NCBI GenBank assembly: GCA_902572515.1
Contig: CACGGJ010000002.1
Span: forward strand, 1 to 64,000
Reading direction: 5' to 3'
Length of the DNA: 64,000 nt
Source: an uncultured Pelagibacteraceae bacterium
GTDB taxonomy: Bacteria; Pseudomonadota; Alphaproteobacteria; Pelagibacterales; Pelagibacteraceae
How positions within the stretch are numbered: position 1 is the stretch's first letter; every line of letters starts with the position of its first letter. This document shows, piece by piece, positions 16,910 through 26,967 of this stretch. Both the position numbers and the translations under genes were made by a program. The notes beneath the pieces were generated by a model. It was given only the letters and a program-made list of their open reading frames with translations, was not told where the DNA came from and searched no databases.

Positions 16910-18079
16910 ATGAAATTTGGTTATTTTTGTAATACCACAAACTGGACACACAAACCTTACCATCAGTTGTTAGATGAAACTAAAGAAATCACAGAATACT
17001 GTGATCAAAATAAATGGAATTCAATTTGGTTTACAGAGCATCACTTCAATCATGAAGGAATGGAATCTTGTACTAATCCATTGATGATGGGTGCAGATGC
17101 AGCTGCTAGAACGAAAAATATTAGAATAGGTCAGGCTGCAAACGTTATTACTTTCCATAATCCAATAAGATTAGCAGAAGATATTGCAACATTAGACCAA
17201 CTTTCAAAAGGAAGAGTTGAGGTAGGTGTAGCAAGAGGAATCTATGGTAGAGAAGCAATAAATTTAAACAAAGAGGCTGATTTAAAAGATCAGGCTAAAA
17301 ATTTCAGATTATTTGCTGAAACTTTAGAAGTATTAAAAAAAGCATGGAGTGAAAAATTTTTCAGTCATCAAGGAGAATTTTATACTTATCCTTCGCCAAA
17401 TTATGTCTGGCAGCATGATATGAGTCCTCCTAGTGAAGAATTTATGAATATGGAAGACAGTACTATGAAAAAAATTAGTGTTGTTCCGCAGCCTTATCAA
17501 CATCCACATCCTCCAATTCATCAAGTAGTTGATGGAATTAGATCGATTGAGTGGGCTGCTGAAAATAACATCAATGTTATTATGTGGATACCGACTGTAA
17601 AAGCTTTGAAACCAAAATTTGAGGCTTATAAAAATAAAAGATCAGAGGTAACAAAGAAAAATATACCACTTGGCGAAGGTGTTTCGCTTGTAAGAGATAT
17701 GTTCGTTGCAGATACGATGGAAGAAGCAAAAGAGAAGGCTGGTGAACATATGGTAAATTATATGAGATGGGTTTGCCATTGGAGAGGTTTAGGAAACCAT
17801 ATGGATCCAGGTGAAGAATTACCAGAGACAAAAGGGAAATTAGATTTATTAAATTATGAATTTTTACATAAAAGAAACATGTTATTTGGAACACCGGAAT
17901 ATGTGATTGATAAAATTCATGAATTAAAATCTGAACTGAATTTACAAAATTTACAAGTTTGGTCTAATTTTCCGGGTGTAAAGCATAAAGATTGTATGAA
18001 AAGTATAAAACTTTTCACAGAGAAAGTTATGCCTCACTTCCAAGATGATTTTGATACTGAAGTAAAAAAAGTTTCGTGA
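16910..18079 (+). CDS. Luciferase-like (LLM class) flavin-dependent monooxygenase
   Basis: A 389-residue TIM-barrel flavoprotein. The start is taken at 16910 because a strong AAAGGAGG lies 4-11 bases before it; an earlier in-frame ATG at 16868 lacks such a site. MKFGYFCNT, WFTEHHF (about residues 42-48), the GQAANVITFHNPIRLAEDIATLDQ block split over residues 78-105, and GRVEVGVARG are classical bacterial-luciferase/LLM features that use reduced FMN and oxygen. It opens a five-gene coupled operon with a ThDP enzyme, a DUF1185 protein, an alpha/beta hydrolase and an aldehyde dehydrogenase. No flavin reductase gene is nearby, so reduced flavin must come from elsewhere. Confidence 0.88.
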   Translation: MKFGYFCNTTNWTHKPYHQLLDETKEITEYCDQNKWNSIWFTEHHFNHEGMESCTNPLMMGADAAARTKNIRIGQAANVITFHNPIRLAEDIATLDQLSKGRVEVGVARGIYGREAINLNKEADLKDQAKNFRLFAETLEVLKKAWSEKFFSHQGEFYTYPSPNYVWQHDMSPPSEEFMNMEDSTMKKISVVPQPYQHPHPPIHQVVDGIRSIEWAAENNINVIMWIPTVKALKPKFEAYKNKRSEVTKKNIPLGEGVSLVRDMFVADTMEEAKEKAGEHMVNYMRWVCHWRGLGNHMDPGEELPETKGKLDLLNYEFLHKRNMLFGTPEYVIDKIHELKSELNLQNLQVWSNFPGVKHKDCMKSIKLFTEKVMPHFQDDFDTEVKKVS

Positions 18080-19779
18080 ATAAAAAACGAAAAAGAATTA
18101 GCGGCGGACAAGCTGCTGTTCAATCATTAAAAAAAGAGAGAGTAAAACATGTTTTTGGACTTATTGGTTCAGCAACAATGGAAATGTTTGATGCTCTCTA
18201 TCATGAAAAAAATATAAAATTTATTGGTGTCAGAGATGAAAGAACTGGAACCCATATGGCTGATGGTTATGCAAGAGCCTCGAATAAACCTGGAGTAATT
18301 ATTGCAGGCCAAAACGGACCTGGTGCTACTAATTTAGTTACAGGTATTGCTCAAGCAAAAGCAGCTTTTTCACCAGTAGTTGCGCTTGCAGGTTCGTATT
18401 CAACAAAAGATAAAATGGAAGATGCATTTCAAGGTTTGGATCAACAATCTTTGTTCACACCAATTACAAAAAAAACGTGGACCGTAAAAAATTCAAAAAA
18501 TATTCCTAATATTATGAGTAATGCTTTTAATTTAGCTATGAGTCCAAGAAGAGGACCTGTTTGTGTAAATTTACCAAGGAATATTTTAGCAGCTTCTAAC
18601 TCTTACAATATAAATACCAAAAAACCTTCATTTGTTTCAGAGAGTAAATTAAAAGGTGATAAAGAAAAAATTAAAAAAACTGCAAATTTAATTAGTTCAT
18701 CGAATAAAACAGTTATTATTGTTGGTGCTGGAATAAAATATAATTCTAAATATAAAGAGATAATAAAATTAGCAGAATTTTGTAATTTACCAATAGTAAC
18801 TGCAGCTGGGCATGGAGATGCAATTCCATTTAATCACAAATTACATGCTGGACAAATGGGGCCTAGAGGTAATCCAGTTGCATCAAGACTAGTTAAAGAG
18901 GCAAATGTTATTTTGGCAATTGGTACAAGACTTGGGTTTAACTCAACTTTCTACTCATATGAAAACATAAATAAAAAAGCAAAAATTGTACATATTGAAT
19001 TAGAGAAAGAAATGCTTGGTAAATATTTTCCAATAAAGATTGGTATTCATGCAGATGCTGCAACAGCAACAAAACAAATTTATGAGCAAATTAAAAAAAA
19101 CAAAATCGAAATTGATGTTAAAAATTGGACAAATTTATATTTAAAAGAAAGAAGTAAATATTTAATTGATAGGGATAACAATAATCTAGGAAAAAATTTT
19201 CCTATACAGCCAAAGGGTTTATTTAAAACACTAAGAAAAGCTTTACCTAAAAATTCTGCAATCACTCTAGATGCTGGAACGCTTTGTTTACAAGCCACAG
19301 ATGCCCTTGAATATTACGATCCTCCTTCTTTATTTACACCTTTAGATTTTGGTTTAGTTGGTTTCTCTTTTGCTTGTGGTCTTGGTGTTAAAATTGCAAA
19401 ACCAAAAAAACATGTTGTAAGTCTTATGGGTGATGGTGGATTCGGTATGACAATATCGGAATTAAGTACTGCTGTAGAATATGGAATAAACACAACGACT
19501 ATTGTGATGAACAATCAAAGTTGGGGAGCTGAAAAAGCTTATCAAAAAGATTTTTTTGGAAAAAGATACTTGGGTGCAGATATAACAAGTCCATCTTTTG
19601 ATAAAGTTGCTGAACTTTACGGAGCAAAAGGATTTAAGGTAACAAAAATTTCACAAATTGATGAAGCAGTGAGAGCTGCTATTAAAACAAATAAGCCATC
19701 AGTTATTGATGTTGATGTAGATCCAAAAGCATTATACAGTTTTAGAAGAGATAGTTTCAAGCACAGAAATAAAAAATGA
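18076..19779 (+). CDS. Thiamine-diphosphate-dependent enzyme of the acetolactate synthase superfamily
   Basis: A 567-residue protein with the three ThDP domains. The ylide-activating Glu55 is in VRDERTGTHMADGYAR, and the ThDP/Mg site MGDGGFGMTISEL...NN begins near residue 450. The Asp-Glu-Arg context and IAGQNGPGATN recall sulfoacetaldehyde acetyltransferase (Xsc) and oxalyl-CoA/acetolactate relatives, but length and context do not settle the reaction: 2-oxo acid decarboxylation, C-C ligation and acyl transfer all remain possible. The start is GTG, overlapping the monooxygenase stop (GTGA), and its stop overlaps the next gene by 4 bp. No small regulatory subunit is nearby, arguing against biosynthetic acetolactate synthase. 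Confidence 0.85.
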   Translation: MNKKRKRISGGQAAVQSLKKERVKHVFGLIGSATMEMFDALYHEKNIKFIGVRDERTGTHMADGYARASNKPGVIIAGQNGPGATNLVTGIAQAKAAFSPVVALAGSYSTKDKMEDAFQGLDQQSLFTPITKKTWTVKNSKNIPNIMSNAFNLAMSPRRGPVCVNLPRNILAASNSYNINTKKPSFVSESKLKGDKEKIKKTANLISSSNKTVIIVGAGIKYNSKYKEIIKLAEFCNLPIVTAAGHGDAIPFNHKLHAGQMGPRGNPVASRLVKEANVILAIGTRLGFNSTFYSYENINKKAKIVHIELEKEMLGKYFPIKIGIHADAATATKQIYEQIKKNKIEIDVKNWTNLYLKERSKYLIDRDNNNLGKNFPIQPKGLFKTLRKALPKNSAITLDAGTLCLQATDALEYYDPPSLFTPLDFGLVGFSFACGLGVKIAKPKKHVVSLMGDGGFGMTISELSTAVEYGINTTTIVMNNQSWGAEKAYQKDFFGKRYLGADITSPSFDKVAELYGAKGFKVTKISQIDEAVRAAIKTNKPSVIDVDVDPKALYSFRRDSFKHRNKK

Positions 19780-20363
19780 ATTTAGAGTTAAGAAAATTTG
19801 CAAAATTTGTTGATAAAACTTTCATCGAAGGTGGTAAAGAGGCAAAAGAACCAGTCTTGCTAGTTTCTGTTGCGGCGGTATTTAAAAACCCATGGCACGG
19901 ACAAGGGTTTGTTGAGAATTTAAGACCTGCAATTTTAGATCTTGCTCCAAAATTGGGAGATTTACTTGTACCAGAACTAATCAAAGAAATAGGTTCACCA
20001 GAAAAAATATTAGCTTATGGCAAGGCAGGCATTGTTGGTTTAAATGGGGAGATTGAACATGCTTCTGCTTTTATACACACATTAAGATTTGGAAATAAAT
20101 TTAGAGATGCTGTTGGAGGAACTTCTTATTTGAGCTTCACTAATACACGAGGACCAGCTGGGTCAAAAATTTCAATACCTATGATGCACAAAACAGACTC
20201 TGGTTTAAGGCCCTACTATTTAACTCACGAATTTACTATTCACGATGCTCCATTTGATGATGAAGTTGTTATAGCTATTGGAGGTGCTTCTAGTGGAAGA
20301 GCGCACGCTAGAACAGGTGATAGATATCAAGATATGAAAGAAATGGGAATTGAGCCTAAATAA
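19776..20363 (+). CDS. AA_synth (DUF1185) family protein
   Basis: A 195-residue protein that I recognise as the amino acid synthesis family PF06684 (formerly DUF1185). Typical features are KNPWHGQGFVENL near residue 30, an AYGKAGIVGLNGEIEHA block at about 75-91, and VVIAIGGASSGRAHARTGDRY towards the end. One structure of the family, from Bordetella, was reported as related in fold to chorismate mutase/YjgF-like proteins; its chemistry is not established. It is fused by overlap to the ThDP enzyme gene and precedes the hydrolase gene, so it probably works on a pathway intermediate, perhaps an enamine or imine as YjgF/Rid proteins do. That last point is inference. Confidence 0.82.
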   Translation: MNLELRKFAKFVDKTFIEGGKEAKEPVLLVSVAAVFKNPWHGQGFVENLRPAILDLAPKLGDLLVPELIKEIGSPEKILAYGKAGIVGLNGEIEHASAFIHTLRFGNKFRDAVGGTSYLSFTNTRGPAGSKISIPMMHKTDSGLRPYYLTHEFTIHDAPFDDEVVIAIGGASSGRAHARTGDRYQDMKEMGIEPK

Positions 20364-20369
20364 TTCTTG

Positions 20370-21152
20370 ATGACAACTGGGACTACTGAAACAGGAACAT
20401 ACTATTTCTACAATAAAAAAGAGCAAGATATACCAATAGTATTTATTCATGGAGTAGGGTTAACCTATGAAATTTGGCAACCCCAATTAGAATTTTTTAA
20501 AAATTACAGCACACTTTCATACGATATATTAGGACATGGTAAATCTCCATTAAATAAAGACAACATTACTTTTGATGACTTTTCAGATCAATTAATTGAT
20601 CTAATTGATCATTTAAAAATAAAAAAAATACATGTTGTTGGTTTCTCGATTGGTTCATTGATTGCAAGAAATTTTGCTACAAAATTTAGTGACCGTTTAA
20701 AATCTTTAACTCTTTTTTGTTCGATCTACAAAAGATCAGAAGAGCAGCAAAAAATAGTAAATCAAAGATTTGAGCAAGCAAAAAAAGAATTAAAACTTTC
20801 TAAACAAGCGCTAAAGAGATGGTTTACAGATAAATATCTTGAAAATAACCCAAGTATTTATGAAAAAATAAGTAATATTTTATCTTCGAATAACATGAAA
20901 AATTTTCTTAAAGTTTATAAACTTTTTGTCAATCACAAAAATGATGAAAATTTTGACAAAATAAATGTTAATACTTTAATTATGACTGGAGAATTTGATA
21001 TTGGTTCAACAGTTGAAATGTCAAATGAATTAAACAAAATTATTACTAACAGTCAATTAAAGATAATTAAAGATGGCAAACATCTTTGTGGTATTGAATG
21101 TGCTAATGATGTAAATTTATCAATCAAAAACTTTGTTGAAGAAAATGAGTAA
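20370..21152 (+). CDS. Alpha/beta hydrolase
   Basis: A 260-residue alpha/beta hydrolase. The oxyanion-hole segment is IHGVG (residues 26-30), the nucleophile Ser93 sits in GFSIGS, and the acid/base pair is probably Asp210 (GEFD) and His238 (DGKHL). The size and pattern resemble RutD, PcaD and related small carboxylic or carbamate hydrolases. An in-frame TTG directly upstream at 20367 is less likely than the ATG at 20370. It begins 6 bp after the DUF1185 gene and its stop overlaps the ATG of the aldehyde dehydrogenase gene, so it belongs to the five-gene operon. Confidence 0.85.
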   Translation: MTTGTTETGTYYFYNKKEQDIPIVFIHGVGLTYEIWQPQLEFFKNYSTLSYDILGHGKSPLNKDNITFDDFSDQLIDLIDHLKIKKIHVVGFSIGSLIARNFATKFSDRLKSLTLFCSIYKRSEEQQKIVNQRFEQAKKELKLSKQALKRWFTDKYLENNPSIYEKISNILSSNNMKNFLKVYKLFVNHKNDENFDKINVNTLIMTGEFDIGSTVEMSNELNKIITNSQLKIIKDGKHLCGIECANDVNLSIKNFVEENE

Positions 21153-22626
21153 ATTAAAACATTATAAAATGTATATTGATGGAGAATGGATAGATTCCGA
21201 AAGTAAAAAAACTTTCGAAACACTAAACCCTGAAAATAATGAACCTTGGGCAACAGCACCTGAAGCTAGCGCTAAAGATGTAGATAAGGCAGTCAAAGCA
21301 GCACAAAAAGCTTTTGAGGGAGAATGGCCAAAATTACTTCCAAGAGACAGGGCAAAATTTTTAAGGGCAATTGGAGATCAATTAAGAGCCAATGCTGAAA
21401 TGCTTGGAGAAATTGAAACGATTGATACTGGAAAACTTTTTAGAGAAACAAAAAAACAAGCAATTTATATTGCAGAATATTATGACTACTATGCAGGATT
21501 AGCTGACAAAGTCGAGGGTACTGTTCTACCAATTGATAAACCAAATATTCAAGCCATCACTACAAGAATTCCTATTGGAGTAGTTGCAGCAATTATCCCC
21601 TGGAATTCACAAATGTTTTTAACTGCAACAAAATTAGCGCCAGCTTTAGCAATGGGAAATACTGTTGTTATTAAATCTTCAGAACTTGCTCCAGCAGTTT
21701 TATTTGAGTTTGCAAAATTAATTGAAAAAACTGGAATACCTAAAGGAGTTGTTAATGTGCTTACTGGTTTTGGTGATCCATGTGGCAAAGCTTTGACTAC
21801 GCATGATTTAGTTGAAAAAATTGCTTTTACTGGAGGGCCTGAAACTGCAAGACATATAATAAAAAATTCGGCTGAAAATCTTTCTGAAGTAAGTTTAGAA
21901 TTAGGTGGCAAAAGCCCAGTTGCTGTGTTTGATGATGCAGAACAAGAAAATGCTATTAATGGAATTACAGCAGGAATATTTGGTGCAAGTGGTCAGAGTT
22001 GTATAGCTGGTTCAAGACTTTATATTCAAAAAGGAATTTATGATGAATTTTTAGATAAACTTTCTAAACGCGCATCAAAAATTAAAATCGGAGCTCCAAT
22101 GGATGCCAAAACAGAGATGGGGCCCCTTAGTAGTTTCAAACAATTAGAAGTTATTGAAAAGAATATAAAAAATACTATTGATCAGGGTGGTAAAATCAAA
22201 TGTGGAGGTAAAAGAGACTCATTTTCAAATAAAGGATATTACTTTCCTCCAACAATTATTGAATGTGATAATCATAATCTTCCAGTAGCAGAAAACGAAT
22301 TGTTTGGACCTGTGTTATCAGTGATGAAATTTGATACTGAAGAAGAGGTAATTGAAAAAATGAATGATAATCAATATGGATTATCATCAGGTGTATACAC
22401 TAGCAATCTTGCAAGAGGAATGAGAGTTTCTAAAGCAATCAGAGCAGGAATAACTTTTGTGAATACTTATAGATTAATTTCACCTTCTGCGCCATTTGGT
22501 GGAATTAAAGACAGTGGTTATGGCAAAGAAGCAGGTCTAGACTCTATAAAAGATTACACCAGAGTAAAAACAACTTGGTTTTACACTTCAGACGAGCCTA
22601 CGCTTGATCCTTTTTCTATAAGATAA
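21145..22626 (+). CDS. Aldehyde dehydrogenase
   Basis: A 493-residue aldehyde dehydrogenase. Active-site residues are Asn154 (IPWNSQ), Lys177, Glu252 (LELGGKSP) and nucleophile Cys286 (SGQSCIAG). The N-terminus KMYIDGEWIDSESKKTFE and the GTVLPIDKP loop resemble betaine/aromatic/hydroxymuconic aldehyde dehydrogenases. The start chosen is the ATG at 21145, which overlaps the hydrolase stop; an in-frame TTG at 21133 is less likely. As the last gene of the operon it probably oxidises the aldehyde produced by the upstream enzymes. The gene converges on panB with a 12-bp gap. Confidence 0.92.
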   Translation: MSKLKHYKMYIDGEWIDSESKKTFETLNPENNEPWATAPEASAKDVDKAVKAAQKAFEGEWPKLLPRDRAKFLRAIGDQLRANAEMLGEIETIDTGKLFRETKKQAIYIAEYYDYYAGLADKVEGTVLPIDKPNIQAITTRIPIGVVAAIIPWNSQMFLTATKLAPALAMGNTVVIKSSELAPAVLFEFAKLIEKTGIPKGVVNVLTGFGDPCGKALTTHDLVEKIAFTGGPETARHIIKNSAENLSEVSLELGGKSPVAVFDDAEQENAINGITAGIFGASGQSCIAGSRLYIQKGIYDEFLDKLSKRASKIKIGAPMDAKTEMGPLSSFKQLEVIEKNIKNTIDQGGKIKCGGKRDSFSNKGYYFPPTIIECDNHNLPVAENELFGPVLSVMKFDTEEEVIEKMNDNQYGLSSGVYTSNLARGMRVSKAIRAGITFVNTYRLISPSAPFGGIKDSGYGKEAGLDSIKDYTRVKTTWFYTSDEPTLDPFSIR

Positions 22627-22638
22627 CTTTTATTTTAA

Positions 22639-23409
22639 TTAATAAGAATATTTTTTTGATGGAAATTGAGCTTCTCTAACATCTTTTGAATAATTTGATA
22701 CAGCCTTTTTAATTTGTTTATGAATATTTGCGTATTTTTTTACAAATCTAGCATTAATTGGATTAAGTCCAATAAGATCATCGAATACTAATATTTGTCC
22801 ATCACAGTTATTTGAAGCTCCTATTCCAATAGTTGGAATATTAATTTGTTTAGTTACATACTTAGCCAATGATGTTTCAACACATTCTAACACAATTGAA
22901 AATACTCCTGCACTTTCTAATATTTTTGCATCTTTCAAAATTTTTTCTCTTTCAGATTTTTTCTTACCTTTGAATTTGAATGTTTTATCTGACTGAGGAA
23001 GTACCCCTAAATGTCCCATTACAGGAATTTTATTTTTTACTAGAGTTTGAATAGAGTTATAAATTTTTTTTCCACCTTCTAATTTAACAGCATCACATTT
23101 AGTCTTTGATATTATTTTTTTTGCATTTTTGAGTGCTTCTTTTGGATTTCTGTAAGTGTTGTGAGGCATATCGACAACCATTAAAGCTTTCTTAACCCCC
23201 ATTCTTACACTCTTTGAATGTTCAATCATCATATCCAGAGTTACCTGTCGAGTAGATTTATAATTATATAAAACTGAACCAAGAGAATCTCCAACGAGAA
23301 CAATATCACAATAGTTATCTAAGATTGATGCTATGTTTTTAGAGTAAGCTGTTAAGCTAACAATTTTACTTTTGTTTTTTTTTGCGATTAATTTCTTTAT
23401 TTTATCCAT
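22639..23409 (-). CDS. panB: 3-methyl-2-oxobutanoate hydroxymethyltransferase
   Basis: PanB transfers a hydroxymethyl group from methylenetetrahydrofolate to 2-oxoisovalerate, making ketopantoate for pantothenate and CoA. The 256-residue protein has the family landmarks VSLTAYSKN near residue 17, VGDSLG, MVVDMP, AVKLEGG, and the IGIGAS motif near the C-terminus. The ATG at 23409 gives the normal family length; in-frame extension up to 23454 would run through the ribosome binding region. No panC is adjacent. Confidence 0.93.
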   Translation of the reverse strand: MDKIKKLIAKKNKSKIVSLTAYSKNIASILDNYCDIVLVGDSLGSVLYNYKSTRQVTLDMMIEHSKSVRMGVKKALMVVDMPHNTYRNPKEALKNAKKIISKTKCDAVKLEGGKKIYNSIQTLVKNKIPVMGHLGVLPQSDKTFKFKGKKKSEREKILKDAKILESAGVFSIVLECVETSLAKYVTKQINIPTIGIGASNNCDGQILVFDDLIGLNPINARFVKKYANIHKQIKKAVSNYSKDVREAQFPSKKYSY

Positions 23410-23420
23410 TTGAATGGATA

Positions 23421-23840
23421 TTACCAAGTACCAGTATTCTCCATAGAAGCCCAAGGTTCTTGGGGATCTAAATATCCATCTTGAAGTAATTCAATTGAAA
23501 TTTTATCTGGCGATCTAACAAAAGCCATATGCCCATCTCTTGGAGGTCTATTAATTGTATAACCCATGTCTTTTAACTTTTGGCAAGTTTCATAAATATT
23601 ATCTACTCTGTAAGCTAAATGGCCAAAATTTCTTGAACCCTCTCCTAACTCGTCGCCATCCCAGTTGTATGTTAATTCAATTTCTGTCTTTTCATCATTT
23701 GGTGGAGCAAGAAAAATTAAAGTGTATCTTCCTTTTTCACTATCTTTCCTTCTTGTTTCTTTAAGTCCAAGACCCTCACAAAAAAATTTAAGAGATGCAT
23801 CAACATCACTAATTCTAATCATTGTATGTAAATATTTCAT
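23421..23840 (-). CDS. gloA: Glyoxalase I-like VOC-family protein, probable lactoylglutathione lyase
   Basis: A 139-residue vicinal-oxygen-chelate protein with two beta-alpha-beta-beta-beta units. [23 protein letters not shown] (start of unit 1), [16 protein letters not shown] and IELLQDG follow GloA closely and supply the metal ligands His5, Glu55, His74 and Glu117 (positions approximate). GloA converts the hemithioacetal of methylglyoxal and glutathione to lactoylglutathione. The gene lies 21 bp after guaA and 11 bp before panB on the same strand. Confidence 0.85.
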   Translation of the reverse strand: MKYLHTMIRISDVDASLKFFCEGLGLKETRRKDSEKGRYTLIFLAPPNDEKTEIELTYNWDGDELGEGSRNFGHLAYRVDNIYETCQKLKDMGYTINRPPRDGHMAFVRSPDKISIELLQDGYLDPQEPWASMENTGTW

Positions 23841-23861
23841 ATTGATACTTATAGTTAAAAA

Positions 23862-25424
23862 TTATTCTAATTCAATAGTACTTGGTGGCTTTGATGTAAC
23901 ATCATATACAACCCTATTTATTCCTCTAATACTATTTACAATTTTATTAGATATGTTTTGCATAAAACTCTTATTAAATTCATAATAATCTGCTGTCATA
24001 CCATCTTCAGAGGTAATTGCTCTTAACAAACACAAATATTCATAAGTACGATTGTCTCCCATGACTCCAACAGTTTTAACTGGAAGCAAAGCTGCATAGG
24101 CTTGCCAGATTTTATGGTAAAGACCGTGGTCTTTTAAAGCTTGGATAAAATAATAATCTGCTTCCTTTAAAATTTTAATTTTGTCATTTGTAATTATCCC
24201 AGGCATTCGAATGGCTAACCCAGGCCCTGGGAATGGATGTCTTGAAATAATTTCTTTACTTAAATTTAATGCCAATCCTAATTTTCTTACTTCATCTTTA
24301 AATAAGAACTTTAGCGGTTCTACTAATTTTAAATTCATTTTTTTGGGCAAACCACCAACATTATGATGGGATTTTATTTTTGAAGTTTGGCTGCCAGTAA
24401 CAGATTTGCTCTCAATTAAATCAGGATAAAGGGTTCCCTGAGCTAAAAATTTAACATTTTTAATTTTCTTAGCATATCGCTCAAATATTTTAATAAATAA
24501 ATTACCAATTATTTTTCTTTTTTTCTCTGGATCAGAAACATTTTTTAACTTTTGTAAGAATTCTTTTTCAGCATTTACATAAATTAAGTTCATTTTTAAA
24601 CGCTTCTTAAATGTTTGAACTACTTGTACTTCTTCATTTTTTCTTAAAAGACCAGTGTTTACAAAAATACAATAAAGTTTTTTACCAATAGCTTTATTTA
24701 GCAATTGAGCGACTACACTGCTATCCACGCCTCCTGACAATGCACAAATAACTTTATTATTTCCAACTAGTTTTCGAACATCTCTAATGAGCTGATTTTT
24801 TTGATCTTTAGAGGACCAATTTCGTTTTATTTTACAAATTAAAAAAATAAAATTACTTATTAATTTTTTTCCGTTTTCTGTGTGAGTCACTTCTGGATGA
24901 AATTGCACTCCATAAAATTTTTTTATTTTATTTTCAACAATAGCAAATTTTGAATTCGTGCTTGATGCAATAACTTTAAAATTCTTAGGAAGTTTTGAAA
25001 CTTGATCAGCATGACTCATCCAAACTTGTTTGGATTTTTTATTTCCAAAAAAATTAGTTGTTAAAAGACTGTTATTTTTTTTATAAACATTAGCTAGACC
25101 AAATTCTCTATGTTTTGATTGTTTTACTCTTCCACCATTAAGTTTTGACAAAATTTGATGCCCAAAACATATTCCAAGAACAGGTACATCAAGCTGTAGA
25201 ATTTTTTTATCAAATGAATACTTATTTATTTGATAAACATTTAATGGACCACCAGATAATATTATTCCTTTAATGCTGTGATTTATATCTTTTAGTTTTA
25301 TTTTTTTGTGACTAACTATTTCTGAAAACACGCCTAATTCTCTTACTCTTCTTGCAATTAATTGAGTAAATTGAGAACCAAAATCTATTATTAAAATTTT
25401 ATTAAGGTTTTGATCAAGACTCAT
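23862..25424 (-). CDS. guaA: GMP synthase (glutamine-hydrolysing)
   Basis: GuaA converts XMP to GMP. The N-terminal glutaminase domain has nucleophile Cys86 in GICFGHQ and the His-Glu pair in FHPEVTHTE. The ATP-pyrophosphatase P-loop is SGGVDSS near residue 228, and the C-terminal dimerisation domain ends in KPPSTIELE. With the ATG at 25424 the protein is 520 residues, the usual size; an upstream in-frame start at 25439 lies further inside the neighbouring gene. It overlaps the TPR gene by 11 bp and is grouped with guaB, so the two steps of GMP synthesis are clustered. Confidence 0.95.
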   Translation of the reverse strand: MSLDQNLNKILIIDFGSQFTQLIARRVRELGVFSEIVSHKKIKLKDINHSIKGIILSGGPLNVYQINKYSFDKKILQLDVPVLGICFGHQILSKLNGGRVKQSKHREFGLANVYKKNNSLLTTNFFGNKKSKQVWMSHADQVSKLPKNFKVIASSTNSKFAIVENKIKKFYGVQFHPEVTHTENGKKLISNFIFLICKIKRNWSSKDQKNQLIRDVRKLVGNNKVICALSGGVDSSVVAQLLNKAIGKKLYCIFVNTGLLRKNEEVQVVQTFKKRLKMNLIYVNAEKEFLQKLKNVSDPEKKRKIIGNLFIKIFERYAKKIKNVKFLAQGTLYPDLIESKSVTGSQTSKIKSHHNVGGLPKKMNLKLVEPLKFLFKDEVRKLGLALNLSKEIISRHPFPGPGLAIRMPGIITNDKIKILKEADYYFIQALKDHGLYHKIWQAYAALLPVKTVGVMGDNRTYEYLCLLRAITSEDGMTADYYEFNKSFMQNISNKIVNSIRGINRVVYDVTSKPPSTIELE

Positions 25425-25854
25425 TATCTTCAGGTTCAATATTTTTTAATGACTCTTGAATATCTTTGTTTTCATCACATAAATTTTTACAAACTTTCAC
25501 AAATTTATCAGAAAGATCTTTGACTTTTTCATAATTCGATTTTTCTAATGCAATTTTCATTAACATTAATAAAGCGTCCTCATTATCTGGCTCAATTAAA
25601 AGTGTTGTTTCTAAATTGTATTCTTCTTTTCTTTGATTTTCTTCTTGGTTATAAATTTTTGCTAAATATAAATATGACTTTGCGTCTTTTGGATTAAAAA
25701 CTATATTTCTTTCAAATAAAAAACGCGCATCTTCATATTTTTCTTTTTTAAACAACTTTAAAGCTTCATTAAAAAAATTTTCTTTACTAAAAGACGTATT
25801 GTTAAAAGAAACAGTTAAAAGTATTAATCCTATTAATTTAAAAAATTTGCTCAT
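25414..25854 (-). CDS. Small exported tetratricopeptide-repeat protein
   Basis: A 146-residue protein with an N-terminal hydrophobic signal (residues 4-20, ending NNTSFS) and about three TPR units: [35 protein letters not shown] and [22 protein letters not shown] repeats bind partner proteins, and a periplasmic or membrane-attached role is likely. It sits between guaB (its ATG overlaps the guaB stop by one base) and guaA, with no evident functional link to purines. I do not recognise a named family. Confidence 0.75.
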   Translation of the reverse strand: MSKFFKLIGLILLTVSFNNTSFSKENFFNEALKLFKKEKYEDARFLFERNIVFNPKDAKSYLYLAKIYNQEENQRKEEYNLETTLLIEPDNEDALLMLMKIALEKSNYEKVKDLSDKFVKVCKNLCDENKDIQESLKNIEPEDNES

Positions 25855-26930
25855 TAATATTTGCTATCGTTTTTTACCACATCTACATTATGAACCATAC
25901 TTTCATAAAATCCAGCTTTTGTAATTTTCACAAATTGTGGTTTATTTCTTAATTTAATGATTGTTTTTGACCCAAGATAACCCATGGAAGATTTCAATCC
26001 ACCAATTAATTTATAAATAATACTTCCAACATCTCCTTTATATTTTACAAAACCTTCAACGCCCTCAGGTACATATTTTGAGGAATCTTTTTGTTTTTTT
26101 TGAAAGTATCTATCAGCTGATCCTTTATTCATAGCACCTACAGAACCCATTCCTCTAAAGCTTTTGAAAAGTTGTCCATTTTTTTTAATTAATTTTCCTG
26201 GAGTTTCATTAGTACCTGCAAATAATGAACCGATCATTACAGCATCTGCACCTGCCGCAAATGCTTTTGCTAAATCACCAGAATATTTTATTCCACCATC
26301 TGAAATTATTTTAACATTTTTATTCTTTAAACCAGTTCTTACAGCTAAAATCGCGCTTAATTGAGGAACTCCTATTCCAGCAACTAATCTTGTTGTACAA
26401 ATAGAACCTGGCCCTATACCAATTTTAATTATATCTACTCCTAACTTTATTAGGAATTTTGCAGCTTCTGGTGTTGCAATATTTCCTGCACACAACGCAA
26501 TTTTTTTAGATTTATTTTTTTTAATATATTTTATTATTTCAGAAACTTTTTTTGTATGACCATGCGCTGTGTCTACTACGATTAAATTTACACCTTCTTT
26601 AATTATTTCTTTAGCTCTAATAAATTCACTGGCTGATGCACCTACAGCCGCTCCAACAATTAGTTTTTCTTTTTTTACTTTTTTTATTTCTGATATTTGT
26701 TTTTTTATATCAAGGTTTCTGTGGATTACTCCAATACCGCCAGCTTTTGCCATGGCTATTGCCATTCTGCTTTCTGTTACAGTATCCATTGCAGATGATA
26801 AGAGAGGAATTTTAAGTTTTAAATGCTTTGTTAAAGACACGCTTGTGTCTGCATCAGAGGGTAATATTTCTGAATACTTTGGAGCTAGTGTAACATCGTC
26901 AAAGGTAAGTGCTTCTTTTATGGGAACCAT
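25854..26930 (-). CDS. guaB: IMP dehydrogenase lacking the CBS domain pair
   Basis: GuaB oxidises IMP to XMP with NAD, the committed GMP step. The catalytic loop GPGSICTT with Cys178, the DGGIKYSGD and GSLFAGT phosphate sites and the mobile flap near NKGSADRYF are present. The protein is only 358 residues, against about 485-490 usually: residues 70-95 run straight from HRNLDIKKQ to [11 protein letters not shown], exactly where the two-CBS (Bateman) insertion normally sits. So the allosteric nucleotide sensor is missing and activity should be constitutive. Natural CBS-less IMPDHs are known in a few parasites and Borrelia. Confidence 0.95.
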   Translation of the reverse strand: MVPIKEALTFDDVTLAPKYSEILPSDADTSVSLTKHLKLKIPLLSSAMDTVTESRMAIAMAKAGGIGVIHRNLDIKKQISEIKKVKKEKLIVGAAVGASASEFIRAKEIIKEGVNLIVVDTAHGHTKKVSEIIKYIKKNKSKKIALCAGNIATPEAAKFLIKLGVDIIKIGIGPGSICTTRLVAGIGVPQLSAILAVRTGLKNKNVKIISDGGIKYSGDLAKAFAAGADAVMIGSLFAGTNETPGKLIKKNGQLFKSFRGMGSVGAMNKGSADRYFQKKQKDSSKYVPEGVEGFVKYKGDVGSIIYKLIGGLKSSMGYLGSKTIIKLRNKPQFVKITKAGFYESMVHNVDVVKNDSKY

Positions 26931-26967
26931 AATCTTTTATATATGATTCCTTTTAAATTAAAAGTCT

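Noticed and set aside
23410-23454. Upstream extension of panB
   Set aside because: The extra 15 residues are unlike PanB and overlap the end of the VOC gene.
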